Source: an uncultured Bacteroidales bacterium (GTDB lineage: Bacteria; Bacteroidota; Bacteroidia; Bacteroidales; Muribaculaceae). Taken from it: 64,000 bases of DNA. This document shows, piece after piece, positions 1-8,130 of this stretch (its first letter is position 1; each line of letters opens with the position of its first letter). The translations under genes were made by a program, and so were the position numbers. The notes under the pieces are model-generated. The model ran no database searches, was not told where the DNA came from, and saw only the letters and a list, made by a program, of their open reading frames with translations. Where the stretch lies: NCBI GenBank assembly GCA_958418815.1, contig CATZGB010000002.1, positions 52,049-116,048 on the forward strand. The letters run 5' to 3'.

Positions 1-238
1 AGTCGGTGACAAACTCCCCCGGAAACTCAAATCCGACCACATGCTCGGTGCCATCCTCCGAGTATGTGACATACTTCAATGTTCCCCGCATCACGAAGCC
101 TATGTAACGCCCTACCTGGCCGACACTGACAAACTCCTCTCCCCGCTCATAACGGCGCAGTTCCCCCTCGGCGAGACAAAGATCCCGCCAGAAAGCAATG
201 CCCGGAGTATCCATGTAGGTGTTGAAATTTTCGCTCAT
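1..238 (-). CDS. Crp/Fnr-type transcriptional regulator, N-terminal part (cut by window start)
   Basis: Reading the minus strand from the ATG at 238 gives 79 residues beginning MSENFNTYMDTPGIAFWRDL. A segment with RYERGEEFVSVGQ, then GFVMRGTLKYV and HVVGFEFPGEFVTD, follows. These are the hairpin strands of a cyclic-nucleotide-binding (cNMP) beta-roll as found in Crp/Fnr regulators, where the G-x-R/K-G-x-L-K core is typical. The helix-turn-helix half lies outside the window, so the DNA-binding domain and effector cannot be judged. The gene has a long, structured 5' leader (up to about 298 bases) behind a -7 element at 536-543. Family placement is good; the regulated pathway is unknown. Confidence 0.75.
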   Translation of the reverse strand, partial: MSENFNTYMDTPGIAFWRDLCLAEGELRRYERGEEFVSVGQVGRYIGFVMRGTLKYVTYSEDGTEHVVGFEFPGEFVTD

Positions 239-535
239 GGCAAATCAGTCAGCCGCGTCGGCCAGGCGGCGTGTTGTGGAGGCGGCCCCGGGCCGTCACC
301 TGTTGAATAAGAAAAGCGCAAGCCGACTATGCCACGCCGTAAGTTGACGGTCCTGAGAAAACCTTGAATACAGATGTAACAATAGCAGCCCGCGCTATAC
401 GCGCGAGAATCCACTATGCCGGTCCTTGTATTCGATTTTGAAAGTTTCTCAGGTTTTCAACTCACAAGACAAGCATAACGCTTCCTTTTTATCCAAAATG
501 TAGCGGAACGGCCATACACGGCCACTTTCCGACCG
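239..535 (-). ncRNA. Long structured 5' leader of the Crp-type gene, or a separate RNA (candidate)
   Basis: No protein gene is supported in this stretch. On the minus strand it begins just after a TATCTTTG -7 box (536-543). It contains a long-range helix: CCTGAGAA at 352-359 pairs with TTCTCAGG at 446-453, and inside it GAATACA at 366-372 pairs with TGTATTC at 427-433. The closed apical part has further short complementarities (a GCGCG/CGCGC block near 400). This could be a regulatory leader of the downstream regulator gene or an independent RNA of roughly 200 bases, for example a 6S-like rod. I do not recognise a known family. The pairing is visible; the function is inference. Confidence 0.35.
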
Positions 536-543
536 CAAAGATA
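536..543 (-). promoter_or_regulatory. -7 promoter element of the Crp-type gene
   Basis: The plus-strand bases CAAAGATA read TATCTTTG on the minus strand and match the Bacteroidetes -7 consensus TAnnTTTG. No clear TTTG box is seen about 20 bases upstream. It lies about 298 bases before the ATG at 238, so the leader would be long. Confidence 0.45.
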
Positions 544-592
544 GCGAAAATATTTGACAGCCGGGGGATTCGCTGAGAAAAAACATAACGTC

Positions 593-637
593 AAGGCCAT
601 CCGTCACAACCGTTGCGATGGTGTGGCGGATGGCCTT
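593..637 (-). terminator. Hairpin terminator of the pullulanase gene
   Basis: AAGGCCATCCG (593-603) and CGGATGGCCTT (627-637) form a perfect 11-bp stem just past the pullulanase stop codon at 666. On the minus strand the stem is followed within about ten bases by a run of six T. Additional CACA/TGTG pairing extends the stem inward. Confidence 0.75.
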
Positions 638-665
638 TATGGCTTGCTCACCTTGTGGGAGAAGG

Positions 666-2726
666 TCAGCGGTAGAGGATGAGGGCCGAACGCGGCTCGA
701 CCGCCGTGTTGCCGCCGGGGAGCATCAGCAGGGAGCCGTCGGCGTCACGCAGCCCTGAATGGTCAATCTTTCCGTCGCGGGCCACGACTGTCCATTTGCC
801 CTTGGGCAGCTTGACCTCGGCAGCCTCGTCAGAGCCGTTGAAAATCACTTTTATCTCTTTCCATTCGTCGCCGTTGGCGTTGTCGAGCAATGAGTAGGAG
901 ATGAGGTTGGGGGTTGTCACCTTGTCAAACTTGAGATGACGGGCGATATCCCCGGCTGTGGTCATGCGGAAAGCCGGATGGGCCTTGCGCAGGGCTATGA
1001 GTTCCTTGTAATACTCAAATTGGTCGGCGTTGATGTGCTTGAGGTTCCAGTCGATGGCGTTGATCGAGTCGGGCGACTTGTAGGAGTTGTGTACACCCTT
1101 CTTGTCACGGAACACCTCCTCGCCGGCAAACATGAATGGGGTGCCCTGCGAGGTGAAGACTATCGTCTGCGCCAGACGGGCGGCCCGCTGACGCTCAGCC
1201 TCTGAGGCCTCCGGCATCGACTTGGCCAGCTTGTCGGTGAGGGTCAGGTCGTCGTGGCAGCTCACATAGTTGATAATCTGAGCGGGGCTTGAGGCATAGG
1301 CGAATTTGGAGTTGTTGCCCTTTGAGTAATCGACCTGGGGATGGGCCGTCGAAGCGACGATGCCGATTTTCACGGTCTCCTCGTTGCCGGGCTTGCCTGT
1401 GGCGAATCCCCGGTCGGCGGCATTGGAATAATGCCCCTTGACAGCGTCGCGGATGTCATCCGAGAACACAGCTATCCCCTCCATCCTGGCCACATTCTCC
1501 TTCAGGGCGCGGGCCTCCATCGGCAGGGGGGAGTTGCCGGCGGTCCAACCCTCGCCGTACACGAAAATCGAGGGGTTGATTTCCTTGAGGGCGGCGGCCA
1601 CGCGGTTCATCGTCTCAGTGTCGTGTATGGCCATCAGGTCGAAACGGAAACCGTCGATGTGATATTCTTTTGCCCAGTATTTCACCGAGTTCACAATGAA
1701 ATCGCCCATCATTGCGCGCTCGGATGCGGTCTCGTTGCCGCAACCCGACGCGTCGCTGTATGAGCCATCCTCATTGTGGCGGTAGAAGTAGCCTGGGGCC
1801 GTCAGCGAGAAGTTGGATTTGTCATTGTCGGCGGTATGGTTGTAGACCACATCCATCACCACTCCTATCCCGGCGTCATGGAGCGCTTTCACCATCTCTT
1901 TCATCTCTCTGACACGGGTGGCGGGATCTGAGGGGTTGGTCGAGTATGAGCCTTCGGGAGCGTTGTAATTGTATGGGTCATAGCCCCAGTTGTATTGGTT
2001 TGCCGGGAGATTGGCCTCATCGACCGAGTTGTAGTCGTAGGAGGGGAGTATGTGGACATGTGTCACCCCGAGTTCCTTCAGATGGTCGATGCCGGTCTTG
2101 TCTCCGAGAGGCGAGACGGTTCCCTGCTCGGTCATGGCGAGGAACTTCCCTTTGTTTGCGATGCCCGAATTGGGGTGTATCGAGAAATCACGGTGATGCA
2201 TCTCATACACCACCACGTCATTGATGGCTTTCACCTCGGGCCCCTTGTCGTCGGCCCAGCCGGCGGGATTGGTCGAGGAGAAGTCGATGACAGCCGCGCG
2301 ATGGCCGTTGACACCGACCGCCTTGGCCCATATGCCGGGGGTCTCGTCGAGCCATTTGCCGTCAACTTTCACCTGGAAGGTGTAGAATTTGCCGTAGGGA
2401 ACCGGAGTCACCGAGGCAGTCCAGGTGCCGTCTCCGGCCTTTTCCATATCGATTGCCTCAAGAGCCTCACCTCCCCGTCCGCTATTGTAAAGACGGAGCT
2501 TAACAGCCTGGGCTTCGGGAGACCAGAGCCTGAAATCGGCCTTACCTGAGTTTATCGACAGCTCAAGGCCGTCACCCTCGTAAACCGGGTATGAGAGATA
2601 TTTCGCGTCCACTTTTCCGGCAACCGCCGCGGCCACCTCATTGCCTGCGCCACGCGCATACTGGGGTGCCAGCACGGCCCCTGCCACAAGTGAACCCACA
2701 CATAGGTCAAACATAAAGTTTCTCAT
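666..2726 (-). CDS. pulA: Secreted type I pullulanase (GH13)
   Basis: Debranching enzyme hydrolysing alpha-1,6 bonds of pullulan and branched starch or glycogen fragments. The ATG at 2726 is chosen because it gives an N-terminal secretion signal (MRNFMFDLCVGSLVAGAVLA); the open frame extends upstream only through non-coding-looking sequence. The protein has 686 residues. A beta-sandwich N-terminal module covers roughly residues 45-150. The GH13 barrel then shows YNWGYDP (about 245-251, the type I pullulanase signature), DVVYNHT (292-298), GFRFDLM with the nucleophile Asp363, YGEGW with the acid/base Glu392, and CHDD with Asp492. A C-terminal beta domain ends the protein. It probably acts outside the cytoplasm, together with the amylase at 41.6-45 kb, although the two genes are far apart. 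Confidence 0.93.
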   Translation of the reverse strand: MRNFMFDLCVGSLVAGAVLAPQYARGAGNEVAAAVAGKVDAKYLSYPVYEGDGLELSINSGKADFRLWSPEAQAVKLRLYNSGRGGEALEAIDMEKAGDGTWTASVTPVPYGKFYTFQVKVDGKWLDETPGIWAKAVGVNGHRAAVIDFSSTNPAGWADDKGPEVKAINDVVVYEMHHRDFSIHPNSGIANKGKFLAMTEQGTVSPLGDKTGIDHLKELGVTHVHILPSYDYNSVDEANLPANQYNWGYDPYNYNAPEGSYSTNPSDPATRVREMKEMVKALHDAGIGVVMDVVYNHTADNDKSNFSLTAPGYFYRHNEDGSYSDASGCGNETASERAMMGDFIVNSVKYWAKEYHIDGFRFDLMAIHDTETMNRVAAALKEINPSIFVYGEGWTAGNSPLPMEARALKENVARMEGIAVFSDDIRDAVKGHYSNAADRGFATGKPGNEETVKIGIVASTAHPQVDYSKGNNSKFAYASSPAQIINYVSCHDDLTLTDKLAKSMPEASEAERQRAARLAQTIVFTSQGTPFMFAGEEVFRDKKGVHNSYKSPDSINAIDWNLKHINADQFEYYKELIALRKAHPAFRMTTAGDIARHLKFDKVTTPNLISYSLLDNANGDEWKEIKVIFNGSDEAAEVKLPKGKWTVVARDGKIDHSGLRDADGSLLMLPGGNTAVEPRSALILYR

Positions 2727-2881
2727 CTTGCTTTTAAGGTTGTTGTTTTGTCTGTGTCGGGAATTGATGATTCGGGTATGAATGTAAGAAATTTCGTGCC
2801 AGGCCGAGACGAGGCACAATCTCTCTGAAAACGCAACCTTTGACCGTTTTATTGTGTTATATACTTGAAAAACTATTGATT

Positions 2882-3499
2882 ATGAAGAAACTTCAGAAAT
2901 TCACCGGTATCCTATTGCTGCTCCTGTTGCTGGGGGCATGCTCCCCATTCACGCTGGTCAACAGTGAAGTCTACAACAATGCCGACCTCGCGGAATACAA
3001 GACATTCCGCATCGTCACACCCGACATGGGCAAACTGCCTCCGGGCATGGAGATGGCCACATATTACAACATCGCGGCGGCGATACGCCAGGAGATGGTG
3101 ATGCGCGGTTACACCGAGTCGCCGGCCTCTCCCCTGCTGATCAACATCGCGGTGACCACCCAGAGGGAAATCGCCACCGAACCGCTCGTTCAGCCGGGCT
3201 ACTTCCCGTATTACGGCCCATATTACCCATATTACATGTGGCCGCGATACAATTACGGTCCTTACTGGCCGGCCGGAATCAACCCCAACGCACAGGTGAT
3301 CACCGGGATATACAAAGAGGGTGTGCTGACGATGGACTTTGTCAACATCGACACCAAGCTGCCGCTCTATTCAGCGTCTGTGGCCACGATTATCAACAAT
3401 GGCGACGGCCAGTACCGCAACCTAAAGAGCATCGCCGAGGCTGTGGAGACATTGTTCTCACGCTTCCCTGTCAAGGTGTTGCCTCAGTACCGCAACTGA
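2882..3499 (+). CDS. DUF4136 family lipoprotein
   Basis: A 205-residue protein starting MKKLQKFTGI, with a hydrophobic stretch of leucines and a lipobox LLGAC that predicts cleavage and lipidation at the Cys, hence membrane anchoring in the periplasm or outer membrane. The ATG at 2882 is preferred over the upstream in-frame codon at 2840 because the lipoprotein signal begins there. The body matches the DUF4136 pattern (YKTFRIVTPD near the start, a conserved INIAVTT strand, an aromatic-rich YFPYYGPYYPYYMWP loop, and a C-terminal LFSRFPV segment). The function of this family is not known. It stands alone between divergent and convergent neighbours, so context gives no hint. Confidence 0.8.
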   Translation: MKKLQKFTGILLLLLLLGACSPFTLVNSEVYNNADLAEYKTFRIVTPDMGKLPPGMEMATYYNIAAAIRQEMVMRGYTESPASPLLINIAVTTQREIATEPLVQPGYFPYYGPYYPYYMWPRYNYGPYWPAGINPNAQVITGIYKEGVLTMDFVNIDTKLPLYSASVATIINNGDGQYRNLKSIAEAVETLFSRFPVKVLPQYRN

Positions 3500-3516
3500 C
3501 CTGACTACCTTTACGG

Positions 3517-4581
3517 TCACAACTTTATGCCCCTCGCGTCGAGGGCTTTCCTGAACGCGGCGGCATTGCGCTGATGGGTGGCATAGTCTGAGGTGAAATC
3601 GTGGTAGCCCGAAAAATCAGCGCGGGCACACATATATATGTAACCATGCTCCGGCGCGTCGATGACCGCCTGCAACGTGCGCTTGTCGGGAATCCGTATC
3701 GGGCCCGGCGGCAACCCCGCATAGCGGTAAGTATTGTAGGGGGAATCGATGTCAAGCATCGGTCCTCCTACTCTTTTTATGGAGAAATCCCCCACGGCGT
3801 ATTTCACCGTCGGGTCAGCCTGCAGCTTCATCCCCCTCTTGAGCCGGTTGACATAAAGCCTCGCCACCTTTCCCCGTTCGTCGGCCTTGGCGGTCTCCTC
3901 CTCGGCTATGGAGGCAATCACCTCTACCTCGTCGGGGGTAAGGCCGAGCGCGGCGGCTTTTCCGCGGCGCTCTTCATTCCAGAACGAGTCATGGTTTTTC
4001 AATATCTTCTGTATGGTCTTGCGCGGGTCTGTTGTCCAGTAGACCTCATACGTGTCGGGCATCATGCGCCCGAGCAGCACGGCCTCAGACACCCCCTGCG
4101 CTTCAGCCTCCAGGGCGAATGCCTCCTTGAAATCATCCTCGCTCCAGTCCATCCGCGAGGCAAGGCGCTCGGCGAGCTGGTCGAGGGTGCGGATGTTGTT
4201 GAATGTGAGCCTTACCGGAGTCTGCCGTCCGCTGTCAAGCATCCTGGCGATGTTGATGGCTTTCTCTCCGGGCTCCACAAGATACGCACCCCGGCTCTTG
4301 GCAGGGTTGCCTCCCCAGTAACCGGCGACTTTACGGCCATATTCATCCCCGAGTGATTTCCTGAGGGAATCGGCCACTGACTCCTTGGTGGCACCCTGCG
4401 GAATCCTTATCCACACAGCCTCGTCTCCATCGTAACGGCTCGCCATAGAGGTGAACTGCCATACTCCCCAGCACATCACCGCGAGGGCAATCACTGTCAC
4501 GGCAACGCGTCCGCGGCGTTTGGCCCGTTTCTTGTCCTTGCCATCCTCCTTGCGGCTGTTGTTGTCTTTGCTCATATCCAT
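3517..4581 (-). CDS. mltG: Endolytic murein transglycosylase MltG
   Basis: Membrane-anchored lytic transglycosylase that cuts nascent glycan strands and sets their length. The 354-residue protein starts MDMSKDNNSRKEDG (an ATG six bases further in is equally possible); the rest of the upstream frame overlaps the divergent barrel gene and is rejected. A basic cytoplasmic tail (KKRAKRRGR) precedes one transmembrane helix (about residues 37-57), followed by a LysM-like segment and the YceG domain. The catalytic Glu lies in ASIAEEETAKADER, followed by VARLYVNRLKRGMKLQADPTV, both family hallmarks. A -7 box TAATTTTG at 4599-4606 lies 17 bases upstream. The 3' end is only 17 bases from the convergent DUF4136 gene. 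Confidence 0.92.
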   Translation of the reverse strand: MDMSKDNNSRKEDGKDKKRAKRRGRVAVTVIALAVMCWGVWQFTSMASRYDGDEAVWIRIPQGATKESVADSLRKSLGDEYGRKVAGYWGGNPAKSRGAYLVEPGEKAINIARMLDSGRQTPVRLTFNNIRTLDQLAERLASRMDWSEDDFKEAFALEAEAQGVSEAVLLGRMMPDTYEVYWTTDPRKTIQKILKNHDSFWNEERRGKAAALGLTPDEVEVIASIAEEETAKADERGKVARLYVNRLKRGMKLQADPTVKYAVGDFSIKRVGGPMLDIDSPYNTYRYAGLPPGPIRIPDKRTLQAVIDAPEHGYIYMCARADFSGYHDFTSDYATHQRNAAAFRKALDARGIKL

Positions 4582-4598
4582 TATTTTTATTGCGGGGT

Positions 4599-4658
4599 CA
4601 AAATTAAGAATTTTCCAGATGTGAATGATGCGTTTTCCACGAAAAATCGTTAAATTTG
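4599..4658. promoter_or_regulatory. Divergent promoters for mltG and the barrel protein
   Basis: Two TAnnTTTG -7 elements sit back to back: TAATTTTG on the minus strand (4599-4606) serving mltG and TAAATTTG on the plus strand (4651-4658) serving the outer-membrane protein, whose ATG at 4675 is 16 bases downstream. Upstream TTTG boxes at the usual 19-20 base distance are not evident. Confidence 0.55.
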
Positions 4659-4674
4659 CAAAAAAATTTATCCT

Positions 4675-5322
4675 ATGAAAATCAATAAGATTCTCTCTGC
4701 CCTTTTCGTGGCCGCCATCGTGGCAATGTCGTTCAACGCCAATGCCGCAGGTCCCCTCAAATTCGGCATCAAGGGGGGTGTGACGGTCAACGACCTCAAA
4801 TTCAACGAAGACATCTTCAAGGCCGACAACCGCTGCGGCTACACCATCGGACTTATGACCAAGTTCACAGCCCCGATCATAAACATCGGCTTCGACGCGT
4901 CGGTGATGTTCACCCACCGCGTCACCAAAGTGGACGGATTAACTGTCATAGGTACCGACATGTCCCAGCAGGAGGTTTACGACGGCTCCATCAAAAGCGA
5001 CTACATCGAAATCCCCATCAACTTCCGCTGGGACATAGGGCTGCCTGTCATCGGCAAGTTCGTCAGCCCCTTCCTGACCACCGGCCCTGACTTCTCATTC
5101 CTCGTGTCAAAGCAGAATGTGAGCAACGCCTGGAACAAACACACCTTCGATTTCGCCTGGAACTTCGGTTTCGGTCTGATGTTTGTCAACAAGGTGCAGC
5201 TCCACGCCTCTTACGGCCTGGGACTCAACAACGCCGCCTCCTCCGACTCCGCCCTCTACGGCAAGAACCTCGGCGACGGCAAGAACCGCTTCTGGAGCGT
5301 CACAGCCGCCTACCTTTTCTAA
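4675..5322 (+). CDS. Outer-membrane beta-barrel protein (PorT-like)
   Basis: A 215-residue protein with a clean signal peptide (MKINKILSALFVAAIVAMSFNA then NAA). The mature part consists of alternating amphipathic strands: LKFGIKGGVTVND, TIGLMTKFTAPI, GFDASVMFTHRV, YIEIPINFRWDI, FVSPFLTTGPDFSFL, FDFAWNFGFGLMF, LHASYGLGLNN and a final FWSVTAAYLF ending in an aromatic residue, as expected for an outer-membrane barrel of the OMP_b-brl/PorT type. The substrate or role is not visible. pyrK begins 10 bases after its stop, so they may be co-transcribed although functionally unrelated. Confidence 0.8.
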   Translation: MKINKILSALFVAAIVAMSFNANAAGPLKFGIKGGVTVNDLKFNEDIFKADNRCGYTIGLMTKFTAPIINIGFDASVMFTHRVTKVDGLTVIGTDMSQQEVYDGSIKSDYIEIPINFRWDIGLPVIGKFVSPFLTTGPDFSFLVSKQNVSNAWNKHTFDFAWNFGFGLMFVNKVQLHASYGLGLNNAASSDSALYGKNLGDGKNRFWSVTAAYLF

Positions 5323-5332
5323 ACATCTCCCG

Positions 5333-6112
5333 ATGGGCAAGAAACAGATTTTCAACGCTACGTTAACGGCCATCCGCGCCCTTTCCGAACGCTACTCGAT
5401 GCTCACCCTCACCCTCCCCGCCACAGTCGGCGACATGGAGGTGCTGCCGGGTCAGTTCGTCGAAATCAGGGTCGCCGACTCGCCATCGACCTACCTGCGC
5501 CGTCCGATTTCCATATGCGACTACGACGCGGCCTCACGGGTCATGACCCTGCTGATACGCCGCGCCGGCGAAGGCACCGAGCATCTCTGCAATCTCCCCG
5601 AGGGGAGCGCGCTCGACATCGTCGGCCCCCTCGGCAACGGGTTCTCGATTCCGGCACCCGGCTCCACGGCGCTGCTGGCAGGGGGAGGCATCGGGGTGGC
5701 CCCGCTGATGCTCCTTGGAAAGAAGATGAAAGAGCAGGGTGTAACCCCCTGTTTCCTCCTCGGGGCGCGGACAGCGTCAGAAATCCTGCTGGCCGAGGAG
5801 TTCGCCGCCATAGGCCAGGTGGCCATCTCCACCGATGACGGCACAGCTGGCGAAAAAGGCTACGCCGCCGACAACTCGGTCCTCGGCCGTCATTACGACC
5901 TTGTCTGCACCTGCGGCCCGAAACCGATGATGACAGGAATCGCCCGCAAAGCCCGCGCCAACGGCTCCCCCTGCGAGGTGTCGCTGGAAAACCTGATGGC
6001 CTGTGGCCTCGGGGCATGCCTCTGCTGCGTGGAGCCGACACTCAAGGGCAACCTGCGCGCATGCGTCGAGGGGCCTGTCTTCGACACGGGCATGCTCCTA
6101 TGGGAGATATGA
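5333..6112 (+). CDS. pyrK: Dihydroorotate dehydrogenase B, electron-transfer subunit PyrK
   Basis: FAD and [2Fe-2S] subunit that passes electrons from the PyrD catalytic subunit to NAD in pyrimidine synthesis. The 259-residue protein starts MGKKQIFNAT; the longer upstream frame overlaps the barrel gene and is rejected. A ferredoxin-reductase-like FAD domain comes first, with YLRRPISICDYD for flavin binding and a loop LLIRRAGEGTEHL. A nucleotide-binding domain with LLAGGGIGVAPLMLLGKK follows. The C-terminal Cys cluster (LMACGLGACLCCVEP and a later RACVEGPVF) carries the iron-sulfur ligands. pyrD follows 55 bases downstream, which fits a PyrDB complex. Confidence 0.93.
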   Translation: MGKKQIFNATLTAIRALSERYSMLTLTLPATVGDMEVLPGQFVEIRVADSPSTYLRRPISICDYDAASRVMTLLIRRAGEGTEHLCNLPEGSALDIVGPLGNGFSIPAPGSTALLAGGGIGVAPLMLLGKKMKEQGVTPCFLLGARTASEILLAEEFAAIGQVAISTDDGTAGEKGYAADNSVLGRHYDLVCTCGPKPMMTGIARKARANGSPCEVSLENLMACGLGACLCCVEPTLKGNLRACVEGPVFDTGMLLWEI

Positions 6113-6167
6113 CCTGCATCTTCCCCCGAGCAGCAAACATTCTGTAAACCTCAAGATTTCATTATAC

Positions 6168-7103
6168 ATGGCCAACTGCCAGGCTTCACCTGCCAACAAC
6201 GTTAATCTCGCCGTCGAAATCGCCGGACTGAGGATGAAAAACCCGATGCTCACCGCGTCGGGCACTTTCGGTTTCGGCGAGGAGTTCGCCGACTTCATCG
6301 ACCTCGAAAAGCTCGGAGGGTTCATCGTCAAGGGAACCACACTCGAGCCTCGCGAGGGGAACCCCTATCCCCGCATGGCAGAGACCCCGTCAGGCATGCT
6401 CAATGCCGTCGGGCTCCAGAATAAAGGGGTAGACCACTTCATTTCAGACATCTATCCGCGCCTCAAAGGGCTTGACACAAACGTGCTGGTCAACGTGTCA
6501 GGCGCGAAAATCGAAGACTATGTGGCGGTGGCCGAGAAACTGGCCCAGCTCGACGGCATCCCGGCCATCGAGGTCAACATATCCTGCCCCAACGTCAAGA
6601 AGGGAGGCATGGCTTTCGGCACCACCACCGACGGGGCCGAGGCTGTCACATCCGCCATCCGCAAGGCATGGCCGAGGACACTCATTGTGAAGCTTTCGCC
6701 CAATGTCACCTCCATCGCCGACATAGCCAAGGCGGTAGAGGGCGCGGGGGCCGACTCCGTGTCGCTCATCAACACCCTGATGGGAATGGCAGTCGATGTC
6801 GAACGCCGCCGTCCCTGCCTGTCGACCGTGACAGGCGGACTGTCGGGAGCTGCCGTGCGCCCCGTTGCCGTCAGGATGGTATGGCAGGCATCCAAGGCCG
6901 TGAACATTCCGGTAATCGGGCTTGGAGGCATATCCTCGGGCCGCGACGCGATAGAGTTCATGCTCGCCGGAGCCAGGGCCGTGCAGATAGGCACCGCCAA
7001 CTTCATCGACCCGCAGGTGACCGTCAAGGCCATTGACTGGATGGAGGACTGGTGTCGCCGACATGGCGTCGCCGACATCAACGAGATAGTCGGGGAAATC
7101 TGA
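6168..7103 (+). CDS. pyrD: Dihydroorotate dehydrogenase B, catalytic subunit
   Basis: FMN enzyme oxidising dihydroorotate to orotate in the cytoplasm. The 311-residue size and the adjacent pyrK indicate class 1B (NAD-linked heterotetramer). The start MANCQASPAN is the first ATG after pyrK. Motifs: MKNPMLTASGTFGFGEE near the N-terminus, GLQNKGVDHF, the active-site region IEVNISCPNVKKGG (the class 1 catalytic Cys), IVKLSPNVTSI, SLINTLMGMAVD, and phosphate binding GLGGISSGRDAIEFMLAGA. Everything expected for an active enzyme is present. Confidence 0.95.
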   Translation: MANCQASPANNVNLAVEIAGLRMKNPMLTASGTFGFGEEFADFIDLEKLGGFIVKGTTLEPREGNPYPRMAETPSGMLNAVGLQNKGVDHFISDIYPRLKGLDTNVLVNVSGAKIEDYVAVAEKLAQLDGIPAIEVNISCPNVKKGGMAFGTTTDGAEAVTSAIRKAWPRTLIVKLSPNVTSIADIAKAVEGAGADSVSLINTLMGMAVDVERRRPCLSTVTGGLSGAAVRPVAVRMVWQASKAVNIPVIGLGGISSGRDAIEFMLAGARAVQIGTANFIDPQVTVKAIDWMEDWCRRHGVADINEIVGEI

Positions 7104-7158
7104 CACCGTCACCGACGGCCCACGAAATCAAATCCGAACAAGCACATTACATCTAATA

Positions 7159-8130
7159 ATGGGATTTTTCAACAAATTTTTCTCCAAAGAGAAGAAAGAG
7201 ACCCTCGACAAGGGGCTTGACCGCACCAAGCAGGGTCTGTTCTCGAAAATCACACGCGCCATCGCCGGGAAATCGAAAATCGACGATGACGTGCTTGACA
7301 ACCTCGAGGAGGTGTTCATTACCTCCGACGTGGGGGTCGACACCACCCTCAAAATCATCGAACGTATCGAGGCCCGTGTGGCCCGCGACAAATATGTCAA
7401 CTCCTCGGAACTCAACAAGCTCCTGTGCGAGGAAATCTGCGAACTTCTCGCCGAGAACAACAACGAGTCATCCGAGGAAGACTTCACCGTGCCCAAAGGC
7501 CATCATCCCCACGTGATAATGGTGGTCGGCGTAAACGGCGTAGGCAAGACAACCACAATCGGAAAACTCGCCGCCCAGTTCAAGGCCGCCGGCAACAAGG
7601 TGATGCTCGGGGCAGCCGACACATTCCGCGCCGCCGCCGTCGAGCAGCTCGACATCTGGGGAGAACGGGCCGGAGTGCCTGTGGTGAAACAGGGGCTCGG
7701 GGCCGACCCGGCCGCAGTGGCGTTCGACACCCTGCAGTCGGCCAAGGCCAACGACGTGGATGTCGTGATCATCGACACCGCCGGCCGTCTCCACAACAAG
7801 AAAGGACTGATGGACGAGCTGTCAAAAATCCGCAACGTGATGCAGAAAGTCGTGCCCGACGCGCCCCACGAGGTGCTGCTGGTGCTTGATGGCTCGACGG
7901 GGCAGAACGCCTTCGAGCAGGCCCGCCAGTTTGTGGCCGCAACAAGCGTCAACGAGCTCGCCATCACCAAGCTTGACGGCACAGCCAAGGGTGGTGTCGT
8001 GATAGGCATCTCCGACCAGTTCAAGATTCCGGTGAAATACATCGGCCTCGGCGAAGGCATCAACGACCTCCAGGTGTTCCACAAGAAAGAATTCGTAGAA
8101 TCGCTCTTCAACGAGGACAACCTCAAATGA
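7159..8130 (+). CDS. ftsY: Signal recognition particle receptor FtsY
   Basis: GTPase receptor that docks SRP-ribosome complexes at the membrane for co-translational insertion. The 323-residue protein is a short form: an N-terminal MGFFNKFFSKEKK helix replaces the long acidic A domain of enterobacteria. The four-helix N domain runs to about residue 110. The NG GTPase domain contains GVNGVGKTTTIGKLA (P loop), DTFRAAAVEQL, DTAGRLHNKKGLMDEL, TKLDGTAKGGVV and GLGEGINDLQVF. The last four bases overlap the rimO start (ATGA), so translation of the two is probably coupled. Confidence 0.96.
   Translation: MGFFNKFFSKEKKETLDKGLDRTKQGLFSKITRAIAGKSKIDDDVLDNLEEVFITSDVGVDTTLKIIERIEARVARDKYVNSSELNKLLCEEICELLAENNNESSEEDFTVPKGHHPHVIMVVGVNGVGKTTTIGKLAAQFKAAGNKVMLGAADTFRAAAVEQLDIWGERAGVPVVKQGLGADPAAVAFDTLQSAKANDVDVVIIDTAGRLHNKKGLMDELSKIRNVMQKVVPDAPHEVLLVLDGSTGQNAFEQARQFVAATSVNELAITKLDGTAKGGVVIGISDQFKIPVKYIGLGEGINDLQVFHKKEFVESLFNEDNLK

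Noticed and set aside
41..310. Plus-strand 89-residue open frame at the window start
   Set aside because: It is the antisense shadow of the Crp-type gene, whose minus-strand translation shows a clear cNMP-binding pattern.
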